Origin: Pyropia yezoensis
Lineage: Eukaryota; Rhodophyta; Bangiophyceae; Bangiales; Bangiaceae
Assembly (NCBI GenBank): GCA_009829735.1
Contig: CM020620.1
Location: 5,572,299 to 5,636,298 of the forward strand
DNA length: 64,000 nucleotides
Direction of reading: 5' to 3'
A program made the translations under genes and the position numbers. Position 1 is the stretch's first letter. Each line of letters begins with the position of its first letter. The notes beneath the pieces were generated by a model. That model ran no database searches. It saw only the letters and a list, made by a program, of their open reading frames with translations, and had not been told where the DNA came from. Positions 8,959 to 18,789 of this stretch are shown piece after piece.

Positions 8959-11017
8959 ATGGCGGACCCCCAGGTACCCGGGGGTGAGGACGACCTCCTG
9001 CTTGAGGAGGAGGAAGAGGTGATGGTGGACGACGTTCCCGTCTCTGCCACCGCCGCCGACTGCTTCGTGGCGAGCTCGTCGGAGGACGAGGACGACCGGG
9101 TGACCGTTCGTGTGGCCCCGGAAGGCGCGCCGGGCGGGTTGTCGTCCGTGTGTAGCGGTACGACGGCTCCGTCGGGTGGCGGACAACCGCGTGCAGCGGT
9201 GCGCTCTACTCCTACTCCTCCGGCGGCCCGGATGGCTGCTGTCGCCGGTGCCGGCGCGGCTCTCCCTCAAGACCGTGTCGCCGGCGTGGCGGATGGTGGT
9301 GGCGGCACCCCGGCCAGTCCGGCGGGTCAAGACGGCGCGGGTGCCCGCCCAGTTGGTGTGCCCGCTGCGGTGGGTAGCGGGTCTACCCGTGCTTCCCCCG
9401 TGGTACCCACGTCGGGTCCGGGCGGCGGCGATGCTCTGCCCGCGGTGCCGCGGGCGCGTGATGGTCAAGAGGTATCTACCCCGATGGCAGTGGACTCCGG
9501 GAGTTACTCCGGGCGGGCGCCCGCCCTTCTTCTTCCTCCTCGGCCGCGCGCGCCTCCGGCGCCGGCCCCTCTGCCGGTGGGGCGTCCCCCGGCGCCCCCG
9601 ATTCTTCCTGGTCCTGCCCGGGTTGCCCCGTTGGGTGGCGGCGTCGCCGTGGCGGCGGGTCAACCCGCCATGTCGATGTCCGACTTGGTGGCTCGGGTTC
9701 GGGGTCTGTCTGTGCAAGAGTCAATGGAGTCCGATGGGCGGATGCGGGTGGACTTCCACCTGCCCCATCCCCGTGGAGAGTCCTCCCGGCGCGTCAAGGT
9801 GGACCCGAGTTGGGAGCGGGAGTTGGTGCGGCTGGTCAACCAGCCGAACGCGGTGCGAGTGGAACACCATTGGATCCTGAGTCAGCCGGACGACCGGCAT
9901 GCGGAGCTCTGGCGCACTCGGGTGGGACGGGGTGAGGTCTACTTCGACCCCAACTTCGGGGTATGCGACCTGATTGCCCCCGCGTTGCCGCGGGAGATTG
10001 AATACCCGGCTAGTGCTCGGGGGATTGCGGCGGCGGCGGAGCCGGTTGCGTTTGGGGAGACAGTGGGCGATACCGGTCGGTATCCCGACTTTGACTATTA
10101 CCCGGGGGTACCCCCGTATCTGTCGTTGACGGCTCCCTACCCGCCTATGGCGGGGTTGAAGTCGTCGTCGAGCTGGCGACGTAACCATGGTGTCATGGCG
10201 GATGCGTTCCGCACCGATATATCGTGTGCGTTGCAGACCGGCAACGGTCGTGCGCCGGTATACACTCCCGTGCGCCCGCCTCTGTGGCAGGAGGGGTGGG
10301 AACCCGCCCCTGCTTTCCGGTTTGACACCGGCCCCTGTCTCCGCTACTTCGGGAGTGTGTTGGCCTCCCGTCCGGTCCACCCGTTACAGGGTACCTTCAC
10401 CCTTGAGGTTACCCTCGGGCGGGCTTCCTCCTTCTTGCTGTCCGTCCGCCGGCAAGGGCGCCTGTTTCATCTTCCGACGGGTGTCCGTCGGCACATCGCG
10501 CAGTTGGGCGTGGACCTGATAGCTGCCAAGACCGGGTTGGCCCGGGAGCTCGAGGCCCTGCTGGCTGTTCACGATGCCGTGAACTGGGCTGGGGTGTTGG
10601 CCCTTCCCCCGTACCGGGACCCGCAAACCCGCGGTGGTGGCCGTGTCGGCTCCTGTGGCTCCTCTGGCTGCGCCAGTGTCACCTCCCGCCCCTGTCATGC
10701 ATGGCGGGGGTCCCCGTCTCTGGTATGAGGGCGTTGACGCCCTTGTTGCCCGCGCAATGCGGGAGGGTCTCTCTGTTAGCTGGGGGGATATCCCCCCAGG
10801 TGCTGCGCTGGTTGGGTCAGCGCGTTGCTTTGGTGGCGTGCTTGACCGCCTCCAGAAAGCTCTGGAGGACGTGGAGGCTGGCCGCAGCACCCTCGTCCAG
10901 CTATGCACCGAGGTAACTCGGGTGATTGACCGTCGTGAGATTGCCGACCTGTGGAGCACGGAGGTATACGCGCTTACGCGTGAGTGGCCTCCCTCGGGCA
11001 GTGGGTCTACCCACTGA
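8959..11017 (+). pseudogene. Antisense ORF (aORF) of family I retrotransposon, deleted copy
   Basis: This frame lies on the strand opposite to gag-pol, between pol and the 3' LTR. The ATG at 8959 (MADPQVPGGEDD) is conserved at 36937 and 50802. The N-terminus is acidic (LLLEEEEEV, ASSSEDEDD), followed by about 200 Pro/Ala/Gly-rich residues. An ordered domain then contains SWERELVRLVNQPN, HHWILSQPDDRHAELW, YFGSVLASRPVHP, RRQGRLFHLP and LLAVHDAVNW. The C-terminal part (SVSWGDIP, CFGGVLDRLQKAL, TREWPPSGS) reads in another frame to TGA at 11015-11017, because roughly 270 bp and the frame are lost near 10625. The function is unknown; nothing matches a family I can name. A related ORF exists in family II (21150-23123). 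Confidence 0.75.
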
Positions 11018-11471
11018 GGAGTGCTATTGTTTGTGAGGGAGAGGGACCCGGTGGCCCTTATGGCTGCCGGGTATTAGTGAGTATAATCTCATCCCCTTCG
11101 GGGGCATTGCTTGCCTCTGTTTGCTGCCCTGGGGAGTACCCCTTCTGGCTCAGTGGTGCCTTGCCTCCCGTCCAACTTCTTCCGGTTGGTTCATGCTTGG
11201 GGCGGTCATCCTCCCTTACTTTGTGTCTTGGCTTGGGGAGGTCATCCTCCCGTGTAGGCCCCCTAGTTACTTCGATATTATCGGAGTAAGCCTTCACATT
11301 TAAGTTAACTTATTAAGGTCCAGGTTTTACTTAGTTACCTAAGCTTGGCTCTACTTAGTTACCTAAGCTTGGTTCGACTTAGAAACCTAAGTCTGGCGTA
11401 ATCATGTGACACCCTACTTAGTAGGTATAAGCCTCACCCCCCAACAGCCGAAGTCGGTGTCGGTTGGGTTG
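11018..11471. other. Convergent 3' region between aORF and pol, with 24-bp repeats and a hairpin
   Basis: The aORF (plus) and pol (minus) end facing each other here. A 24-bp unit (TACTTAGTTACCTAAGCTTGG...) occurs three times at 11328-11399, the last copy diverged; each unit contains a CTTAGNNACCTAAG palindrome. A C-rich/G-rich hairpin (CCCAACAGCCGA ... TCGGTTGGG, about 11439-11468) directly follows the pol stop. It is conserved at about 39725-39757 and 47996-48028. The region could terminate or stabilise the opposing transcripts. Confidence 0.55.
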
Positions 11472-14400
11472 TTACAGTAGGCGTCGTCGCCTCATGTAAG
11501 GCATGAGGAGTTGGCGGGGTATATTCGCCGCCTGTTCCCAGGTGAGTGCGTCGTATCCGACCCACATAACCTTGACGTACCAGAGTCCTGGTAGGTCCGG
11601 GTCGGTGTGTCCGACCACGCTCTCTACTTGGTATGGAATCCCCTCCGGTCCCACCGGGTCATCTGACCGGTGGGTTGTAAGAGCTTCATGTAGCAACCCA
11701 GCCGGTACCGGCTGAGGCTGTTCCGGCTTCGGAGCAGGTGTCACATCATTGAGGTTGATGCGTTGTATCTCCGTATCGGAGTGCAGGATGACAGAGTGAT
11801 CATCTCTGTGTAAGATCTGGTACGGTCCCTTGACCGGTTGCATAAGCTTGTTCCCTCGGAACTTCTGGTGTCTGATATAGACCCAGTCACCTGGTACCAG
11901 GGTTGCGTTGCGCACCCGTAGTCGGGCGTCGAAGTTCTTCTTGTATCGAAGATGTGTCCTGTCAAGGGCACCCTTGAGCTTAGGAATCATCCACGATAGC
12001 TTGGCCAACCAAGCTAGGTGGATGCGTTCGGCCGGTCGGCCCTTCGGTGTATCATACCAAGTGCACCTGCCGGGTTGCAGCGTCAGGTTACCGACGCCTA
12101 GTGGCATGACCCACTCCAGTGGGGCGATGTTTGTGCTCCGATGTGGCCTGGCATTGTATGCCAGGGTGAGTACGGACAGAAGCCTGTCCCAAGTGTTCAT
12201 GTGCTCGGCCACGTAGCACTGTAGCATCTTGACGATGGTGCGGTTGAACCGCTCCACGTGCCCGTTGGACTGCGGGTGGTAGTCGGATGCCCGACGTGGT
12301 TCGATGCCGAACATGCCCAGGACCTTAGTGCAGAATGCTGACGTAAGGTTTGCTCCGTTGTCGGAGAGGAGTTGCTTCATGACTCCGTATGCACTGATCC
12401 AGTGGTCAACCACTGCGTTCATAATCGTGTATGCCGTAACATTCGGGATGGCTGCCGCTCGTGACAGCTTAGTGAAGCGGTCAGACATGACCAGGATGTA
12501 CCTGTTCCCTTCTTCCGCTACCGGAAGTGGCCCGAGTATGTCGATAGCCACTTGCTCGTTGGGCCCATCAGGTGGGAACAGTTTCATGGCAGACGCCTGC
12601 CTGTGTAGGCTCATGCGGTTACGTGCACAGGGGTGGCATCCCCTTACGTGGTCGACCACGTCGACGGCCATTGCTGGCCAGTAGAAGAACCTTCGCATTG
12701 CTGCGAACATACGTGAACCCCCCGGGTGCCCGGCTGTGGGGTTCTCATGTTCTCGTTCCATGACGGCTTGTCGTAAGGACACGGGAACCACGACCTGATG
12801 CCGTCCATCGGCGGGTGCCCGCCGGTATATGAGTCCGTCTTCGTTCTCGGAGAAGATGCCGGCCGTACCGGCCAGGAGGTTAGCCCGATGACGTTCACAG
12901 TCATCGTCATTGGCCTGTGCCTCGCGGAAGTTCGCGAGAGTCAGTGGGCACGCAAGGTGTGCCATGGTATGGTCAACCATACCCTGGGTAGCATTACCCA
13001 CCATGCACACCGGTACCACCGGGATGTCTTCGTCCACCGAGCGGGTGTCCCCGCTCGGGCTTTCGAGTCGGGACAACGCGTCTCCGAGGTGGTGGGTTGA
13101 CCCAGCCTTATACACCGTGCGGTAGTCGTGCTCGGCCATCTTTAGCCTCCATCGGGCTAGCCTCCCATGGCTATCGGAATCCTTGTCACCAAGGTTGAGG
13201 AGCCATCGTAGGGGCTCGTGGTCGGACCTCACGATGAACCTGGAGCCCTCCAGGTATGGACGGAGCAGTTGCACTGCCCATATAACTCCGAGGCATTCAC
13301 GCTCGGTGGCACTGTAGTTACGCTCAGCCGGGTTGAGTGTCCAGCTGAAGTACCCTACCGGACGTAGGTCCGGGATAACGTTATCGGTACCGATCAACGT
13401 CTCTCCCTGCAACAGGGTGCATCCCACTTGTGTATCACACGCATCGACATCGATGACGAAGGTACCCCGTCTGTGCGGTAACGCAAGGACGGGTGGGGAT
13501 AGGAGGGCTCGCTTCAGCGACTTGAATGCCTCCTCTTCGCTAGGCGAAGGGGGTTGGAGTACCTTGGGTAAGGTACTGCTCGTAAGAACCGTCAACGGTT
13601 TAGCTATCCGAACAAAGTCCTTGACGAACCGTCGGTATACGTTGCACATTCCCAGGAAGCTCTTGAGCTGCGTCTGGGTGTTAGAAAACCAGGCATCCCG
13701 GAGTGCCCGGGTATTGGCTTCGAGTACCCCCTTGTTTACCTGGTGTGATCTGGTGGCCCAGATACTCGAACGTCTGTTGGAAGAAGGCGCACTTCTTCAG
13801 CCGCAGGGTTACCCCGGCGTTACGCAAGAGGGTGAGTACCTCGTCAACATGTTGCACATGGTCATCCATGTTACGCGAGAAGACGATGACGTCATCGAGG
13901 TACACTAGGCAGTTACGCCACTGCACTCCCGGCAGTATAATGTCGATGGCCCGCTGGAATGTGACGGGGGCGTTGGACAATCCGAAGAGCATCCTTAGGA
14001 ACTCGTACACTCCACTGTGACAGACGAATGCCGTCTTGGGGATATCCTCGTCCGCCACCGGGATCTGCCAGTATCCGGAATTGCAGTCGATGGTGGTAAA
14101 CACCGTAGCTTCCCCTAGGGAGTCGATGCATTCATCCATCCTTAGTAAAGGGTATGAGTCTTTCTTGGTAACCAAGTTGAGGCGTCGATAATCGATGCAA
14201 AACCGAGGGGTTTGATCCTTCTTCGGTACGATAACGACTGGGGCACCCCACTCCGACATCGAAGGTCGGATCACCTTAGCTTCACTCATCCTCTTCACTT
14301 CTCCATCAACGATCTCTCGTTGCATATGTCCCGCTTGGTGCGGTTGTGACCGGGCGGGGCGTGCGCCTGGTACCAGGTCAATACGATGTTGGGTGGCCCC

Positions 14401-14640
14401 AATGGTACCCAAGGCCCCGCCTGTCCACATGACGTCATGCTTTCTTAGCATTCGTCGTACCCCTTCGGCTACCGAAGGGGGAAGGTGGTCGAGGTCAGCC
14501 TCGGCCAGTGCCTTCAAGGCTTCTTGGTCCTTTGGCGGCATGTCCGCCGGAGCCGCCGAGGGGCTAGGCTTCCCGTCATCGGGTTGTTGTCGCTCGGTGG
14601 TCTCGGCGGCCGCCAGCACCTCAAGTGGTTCCACTTGACC
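11472..14640 (-). pseudogene. Pol of element A: RT - RNase H - integrase - chromodomain, frameshifted
   Basis: In reading order, the RT has SEWGAPVVIVPKKDQTPRF, TIDCNSGYWQIP, FGLSNAPVTFQRA and catalytic YLDD (about 13891-13905). RNase H has FVIDVDACDTQVGC, the Glu box (SATERECLGVIWAV), RSDHEPLRW and LGDALSRL. Integrase has the HHCC finger (HENPTAGH ... CHPCARN) and DDE residues in VAIDILGPLP, LSDNGANLTS and HVERFNRT. The C-terminus is chromodomain-like (VESVVGHTDP ... VMWVGYDALTWEQAANIP), typical of chromoviruses, which steer integration to heterochromatin. A one-base insertion near 13735, just after ITPGK, shifts the frame, and TAA 14641-14643 separates protease from RT. TAA at 11472-11474 ends the protein. 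Confidence 0.88.
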
Positions 14641-15330
14641 TTACTTGTCAGGGGTAAGGATATCTCCTTCGTAGAGCTCGGCAATCCCGAGGATAGTTCC
14701 CTTCGGGAGGGTGACTGCCTTACGGCGATAGTTCGCCATCACTAGGAGGGACGACCCTCCTGCTGGGAGGTCTATGAGACCGTTGGCCATGGTCAACCCA
14801 TGGCGCTTGTACGTCCGCAGGTTGGACCGGACTCTGCAGATGCCTGCGAGGTCGCAGTTAGCCGGGAGGACTGTCTCCGACAGCGGCTCAAAGCGAGTCC
14901 GCTTGGCCAACCGAAGTGTCTTCGGCTCGACGCTTGCGTATACCTCAGCCACGTTAACGTGGCTCCCTTGTAGCGTCAGGTCCCTGACGATAGCCGTATG
15001 TCCTCGCTTCGTCCCGTCGGACTCTTGCAGCTGGACGGTCCTCCGGCCCGGCCGGATGGCATCAACGTGAACGTTGATGAAGGTGCATCCTAATATGCAG
15101 GGCACCGATAGGGTCTCACACACCAGGAAGTCGACTTCCGTGGTGAGTTCCCCGATGGTAACCCGCAGCGACATCGCTGCGGTCGTACGAATGAGGCGAC
15201 CATTCTCGTCCGTGATGGTGGGTCCCCGAGTCACTCTGACTCGCGGAAGCCACTTGTCCGGGAGGGTGTCCTTCCGGATAAGGTTGGGTCCAGCCCCTGT
15301 ATCCAGTACAGGGTAGTACGATCGTGTCGA
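14641..15330 (-). pseudogene. Aspartic protease region of family I Pol (element A)
   Basis: Directly after a UAG (15331-15333) the frame reads STRSYYPVLDTGAGPNLIRK. The active-site DTG (about 15293-15301) is that of retropepsins. LSVPCILGCTFINVHVDAI is the hydrophobic-Leu/Ile-Gly segment that closes the fold. The frame ends at TAA 14641-14643, where copy B has GAG, so this stop is a private mutation. The protease would cleave the Gag-Pol precursor. It is reached either by readthrough of the UAG after a -1 frameshift from gag or by separate initiation; the first ATG in frame lies beyond the DTG. Confidence 0.8.
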
Positions 15331-15660
15331 CTAGAGGTCAACCCCCAGTGTAGCTGATACCTTGAAGTTCTCCAAGGTGAACAGTACGTGGCCTACACCG
15401 ATATCCGGTGTAGCTCGGGCATCCTGGACAGGGCCCCTGTATGGTTCAACGTGACGGGGCTTCCCGTCCTCTCCTCCCAACCTTGGAGGTTGGTCATCAA
15501 TCCCCTGACGCCGTGTCGTCGGGTTCGGAAGGTGTACCCGGGGGTTGATGCGGCGTCGGCTTAACCGCGCCCTCCGTGGGGCCTTCCCCGCGGTACTCCG
15601 GGGTGGCTTGCTTGGGTTACCCCAGCGCCCCCCGGTCATCCTTCTTCTCACTCGTTTCCC
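15331..15660 (-). CDS. -1 frame Gag-Pol linker between frameshift site and conserved UAG (family I)
   Basis: The heptamer G GGA AAC (plus coordinates 15654-15660) lies one codon before the gag stop TGA (15648-15650), in the right phase for -1 slippage. The -1 frame is then open for about 105 codons to UAG 15331-15333 and contains RINPRVHLPNPTTRRQGIDD and GKPRHVEPYRGPVQDARAT. In copy B (44094-44423) heptamer, linker and UAG are all kept although the gag stop changed to TAA. Copy B also lacks the upstream ATG present in A, which argues for frameshift expression. No known domain. Confidence 0.65.
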   Translation of the reverse strand, partial: GKRVRRRMTGGRWGNPSKPPRSTAGKAPRRARLSRRRINPRVHLPNPTTRRQGIDDQPPRLGGEDGKPRHVEPYRGPVQDARATPDIGVGHVLFTLENFKVSATLGVDL

Positions 15661-17830
15661 GCCCTTGGTAGGGTGCTGTCCACCGGGACATCCGGCTGAG
15701 GAGGTGCCTCCACGACGGCCAGTACTCCACCTGGATCTGGCTGCCTACCCGGTGCGGGTCCGGGTGCTCTGGCGGGATAACCACCGGTGGATGCCTTGCG
15801 TTGCGCCGCTGCCCGCCGAGACTCCTCGGGGATGAGTGGGCAGGAAGACACCCAGTGTTGGGGATCCCCACACAACATACATCCGGACGTGCCGGTCCCC
15901 CCTTGAGTTCGCATCGGGGTAGCCCCGTAGCTGCGGTTGCCTCCCTCGGGCGCCCGAGTGCCTGCTCCCTGGTAGGCCTTGGGTCCTTGGGTCAACCGGA
16001 ACATGGACTCCCCCAACCTGTTGGGTCGGCCCGCAATCTGCGGAGGTGCCTCCGTGCGCACCGCCCATGTTGGCAAGGGTTGGTGAGGGCTACCCGTCAC
16101 CGGGGAGTACCCCGTAGTCCGCACATACGGGACGCGACGTCCCGTGCCCTCGCTGACCTGGAACTGGGTCCCCGCCGGAGCGATGTACGCTACCGTACCG
16201 TGCTCATCAATCACCGGCGTCGCCGGTAGCAACAGGTGGCCCTGTTGGTCGACTAGAGGTTCATCCTCACCCGTAGGGGTATGTTCGGTCGCCACCAGTA
16301 CTGGTGCGGCCGTACGTTCCACCTTATCTTGCCTCGGTACCGGGGTAAGACTGGGCTTGCCTCCCTCACCCTTGGGCTTCGGGGCCAAGGCACATTCCGG
16401 GTGTAGGACCCGGTAGGCGTCCCCTAGGGACTTGCACATATGCATCAGTCGACTGAAGTTCGTCCGTGCCGTGTTGGCTCCCCGTGCGGATATCCGCACG
16501 TAGTTGGGTACTCCTGCGAACAGGATGGCCCGTAGCTCCCCTTCTCCGAGGAGCTTTCCCAGCTCGTAGTCGAGCTCTTGGATCCGGCGTCCAAACATCT
16601 CCTCATCCTCCCAGCTCTGGGCGGTGGCAGTGCGCAGGGCCCGGTAGTGGTCCTCGCACTTGTCCTCACTGAGGTAACTGCTCAGCAGCTCCTTGAGAAT
16701 CTCACGGTAATCCATGGGGGTGGCTGCGATCCTCATTCCCGGCATCGGGGATGCCTGGCGAAGAATGCCTCGCACCCGTTCATGAACAAAGAACGGGAGG
16801 ATCTCCAGGGCCAGCCCCTCGTTGACGAGCGCCTTGTCCGCGGCTGCCTTGAAGCTAGCCAAGAAGCCAATGACTGCCAACGGGCGTCTGTTGGGGCCCC
16901 CGAACATAGGGACTCCCTTCATAAGGGTCTGCATAGAGCGGATCGCCCGATGCGACGTATTACGCATCGATTCCGATACGGTGGTAGAGCGGTCCTCCAA
17001 ACGATAACGTTCGGGAGTCAGTACGGACCGGAAGACCTCGTTGACGATCTCCGTGTCAGCGTCCTGGATATCCAGTCGTTTAGCCAGTTGATGAGCAAAC
17101 TCATCGGACTCCATCCGCTTCAGTAGGCTCGCAGTTACCTGCGCGGTCATAGCTTCCACCACTGAAGATGGTTTTCAGGCGTCGGCACCTCGGGAACCCG
17201 AGTTGCCTGGCCTCCTTCGTCGTGGGGATACTGTGAGAGGGTACCCCCTCCCCCAATAACCGACTCTCCACCGGCGTAAGTACCCGCCGGGTCGTGTCCG
17301 CGGAGTCCGCTTCGGGTGCTCCGAGCGTATCGCTCCGTGTGAATCCGTTCCAACTCTGCCGACGAGTCGGATCCATACCCCATTGTGTCCGGGGGTCGTC
17401 CAGGAGTAGCAACACCGGGGTTGGCCCTGGTGGACTCCGAAAGTAGTCCGGCCGGTTCGAACCGTACCGGTGTTGGAGGAGCACGACGGGGTCCCGTCGT
17501 GTGGCGTGTTGACATCAACACTGCCATTGCGTCCTCCGTCCGCTCTTGACGGGCGTCGAGTCCGGAAAACCGGGCCTCGATGCGGGCCAATGATGCCATC
17601 AGGGAATCCCCTGGTGAAGGAGGCGGCGGAGTGAGGTCGGTCGATGACAGTTGAGGCGGACCCCCGCCTCCTGCCGTCCGAGCCGTGCCAAACGTCGATC
17701 CGGCACCGGAAAGCATTGGCGTCTCAATGTTGTCGATCGGGTTCCCGATCCCGGTTCCCGTAGTCACCTCCGGGGTCGGCGTCGACGCCGATCCGTCATC
17801 TTGAACGTTCCCCGTCTCTTGGGTAGACAT
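15648..17830 (-). pseudogene. Gag of family I Ty3/gypsy (element A), one-base deletion
   Basis: Gag begins at ATG 17830 (MSTQETGNVQDD) after a roughly 200-bp leader. The first 225 residues are Ser/Thr/Pro/Gly-rich with one helical segment (LMASLARIEARFSGLDARQ). The capsid-like core (MTAQVTASLLKRMESDEF ... MDYREILKELLSSYLS ... LGKLLGEGELRAILF) follows. A CCHC zinc knuckle with spacing C-x2-C-x4-H-x4-C (CMLCGDPQHWVSSC, about 15855-15896) lies near the end. Compared with copy B, one base is missing near 17165, so the N-terminal part ends early (PENHLQWWKL). Gag would assemble virus-like particles in the cytoplasm. Confidence 0.85.
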
Positions 17831-18036
17831 AGTCACAATCAGTCAACCGACGTAATAATCACCACGAATAAGAGAGCGAGGGGGTAGATTGGGGAGAGTA
17901 ACAGTAGATCACAGTCAAAGGTAAAAACTCAACACAATCGAACAGGTCGCAACACCACGAGTACAAGAAAAGGACCGGATCCCTATCCGTGTGCCAGGGC
18001 CGAAGACGGCGTCACCACAAGGGTGACGGAAACCCC

Positions 18037-18055
18037 GTCCCCTGCTGCTCCACCA
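18037..18055 (-). promoter_or_regulatory. Primer-binding site of element A
   Basis: On the element strand, TGGTGGAGCAGCAGGGGAC starts one base after the 5' LTR. It is identical to the PBS of family II. It implies a tRNA whose acceptor 5' strand would read GGAGCAG; I cannot assign the isoacceptor. Confidence 0.75.
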
Positions 18056-18056
18056 A

Positions 18057-18420
18057 TGTAGCACAAGAGGTATCCGCTGCACGTCCACTCTCAGGGAACA
18101 CTCACCAAGGGGGATCGGCACCAACGTCACCGGGAGGCCAAGGTTGCTGTCCATGGAGCGCATGCCAAGGGACCAAGATGGGAGCCCAAATGGAAGAGGT
18201 TTGTTGTTCTACCTTGGCCGGCGGTGGATTCGCCGCCGGCCCCCACGTTATAAACCCTCGGAGACACTACTAACTACCCTCCACCCCAAGATGCAGGTCC
18301 CTCTGGTCATACGTAACTTACAGATACCGTGACCAGTACGAACTATCAAATTGAAAGTTAAGGGTTAGAAGTAGCCCCCCTAATTATTAGGGTTACAATA
18401 CGGCCAACCATATTGCTACA
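18057..18420 (-). repeat. 5' LTR of element A (family I)
   Basis: The 364-bp partner of 8005-8368. In plus orientation it begins TGTAGCACAAGAGG and ends ATATTGCTACA, followed by the duplicated ACTGG (18421-18425). Confidence 0.92.
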
Positions 18421-18425
18421 ACTGG

Positions 18426-18789
18426 CCAGACACAGAGTGCACCTGGGGTCGCGGAGGTGCTAGAGGCACTCCAGCCAGCAGGGCCGTGGGTATCGTTGCG
18501 GGTGGTATGCCACCCCGACCAAGTCGGGTGTTCACCCTGAGGGTCTTCCTCGGACCGGTGGTTCGCACTTCGGCCACCGGGTGGTATAGTCAAAGGGAAC
18601 GTCCCAAGGTGAGAGGACTGTCCCCGCGAGATCCACTCGGGTTGGATTCAACTTTGGCATAGAGCCGTTGCCAACTAGGCGGGTGGAGGACGGCGGACCT
18701 TCACTCGTCGGTGATGGGCTCGAGCCTGTGACAGGGGTCGTAGAAAGTTGTGACCCCCGCCACCCTCAAAGAAAGTATCTTTGATCGGG
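18426..18789 (+). other. Leader/gag remnant of element C
   Basis: Sequence of element C right of the element A insertion. No open Gag core, zinc knuckle or protease DTG could be found, so gag and protease appear deleted here. Confidence 0.45.

Larger units (their letters stand above)
8005..18420 (-). mobile_element. Element A: family I Ty3/gypsy (chromodomain) retrotransposon with antisense ORF
   Basis: This is a full-length 10.4-kb insertion on the minus strand. It has 364-bp LTRs at 18057-18420 (5') and 8005-8368 (3'), target duplication ACTGG at 8000-8004 and 18421-18425, a PBS and a PPT. On the minus strand come gag, protease, RT, RNase H, integrase and a chromodomain-like tail. Between pol and the 3' LTR lies an ORF on the opposite strand. 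The LTRs differ at about 15 positions by eye (near 96% identical). The copy is dead: a one-base deletion in gag near 17165, TAA after protease (14641-14643), a one-base insertion in RT near 13735 and a deletion in the antisense ORF. Confidence 0.92.

Noticed and set aside
15331..15333. UAG treated as a simple inactivating mutation of element A
   Set aside because: The same UAG occurs at 44094-44096 in a copy that differs at many other positions, including the gag stop, so it predates both copies.
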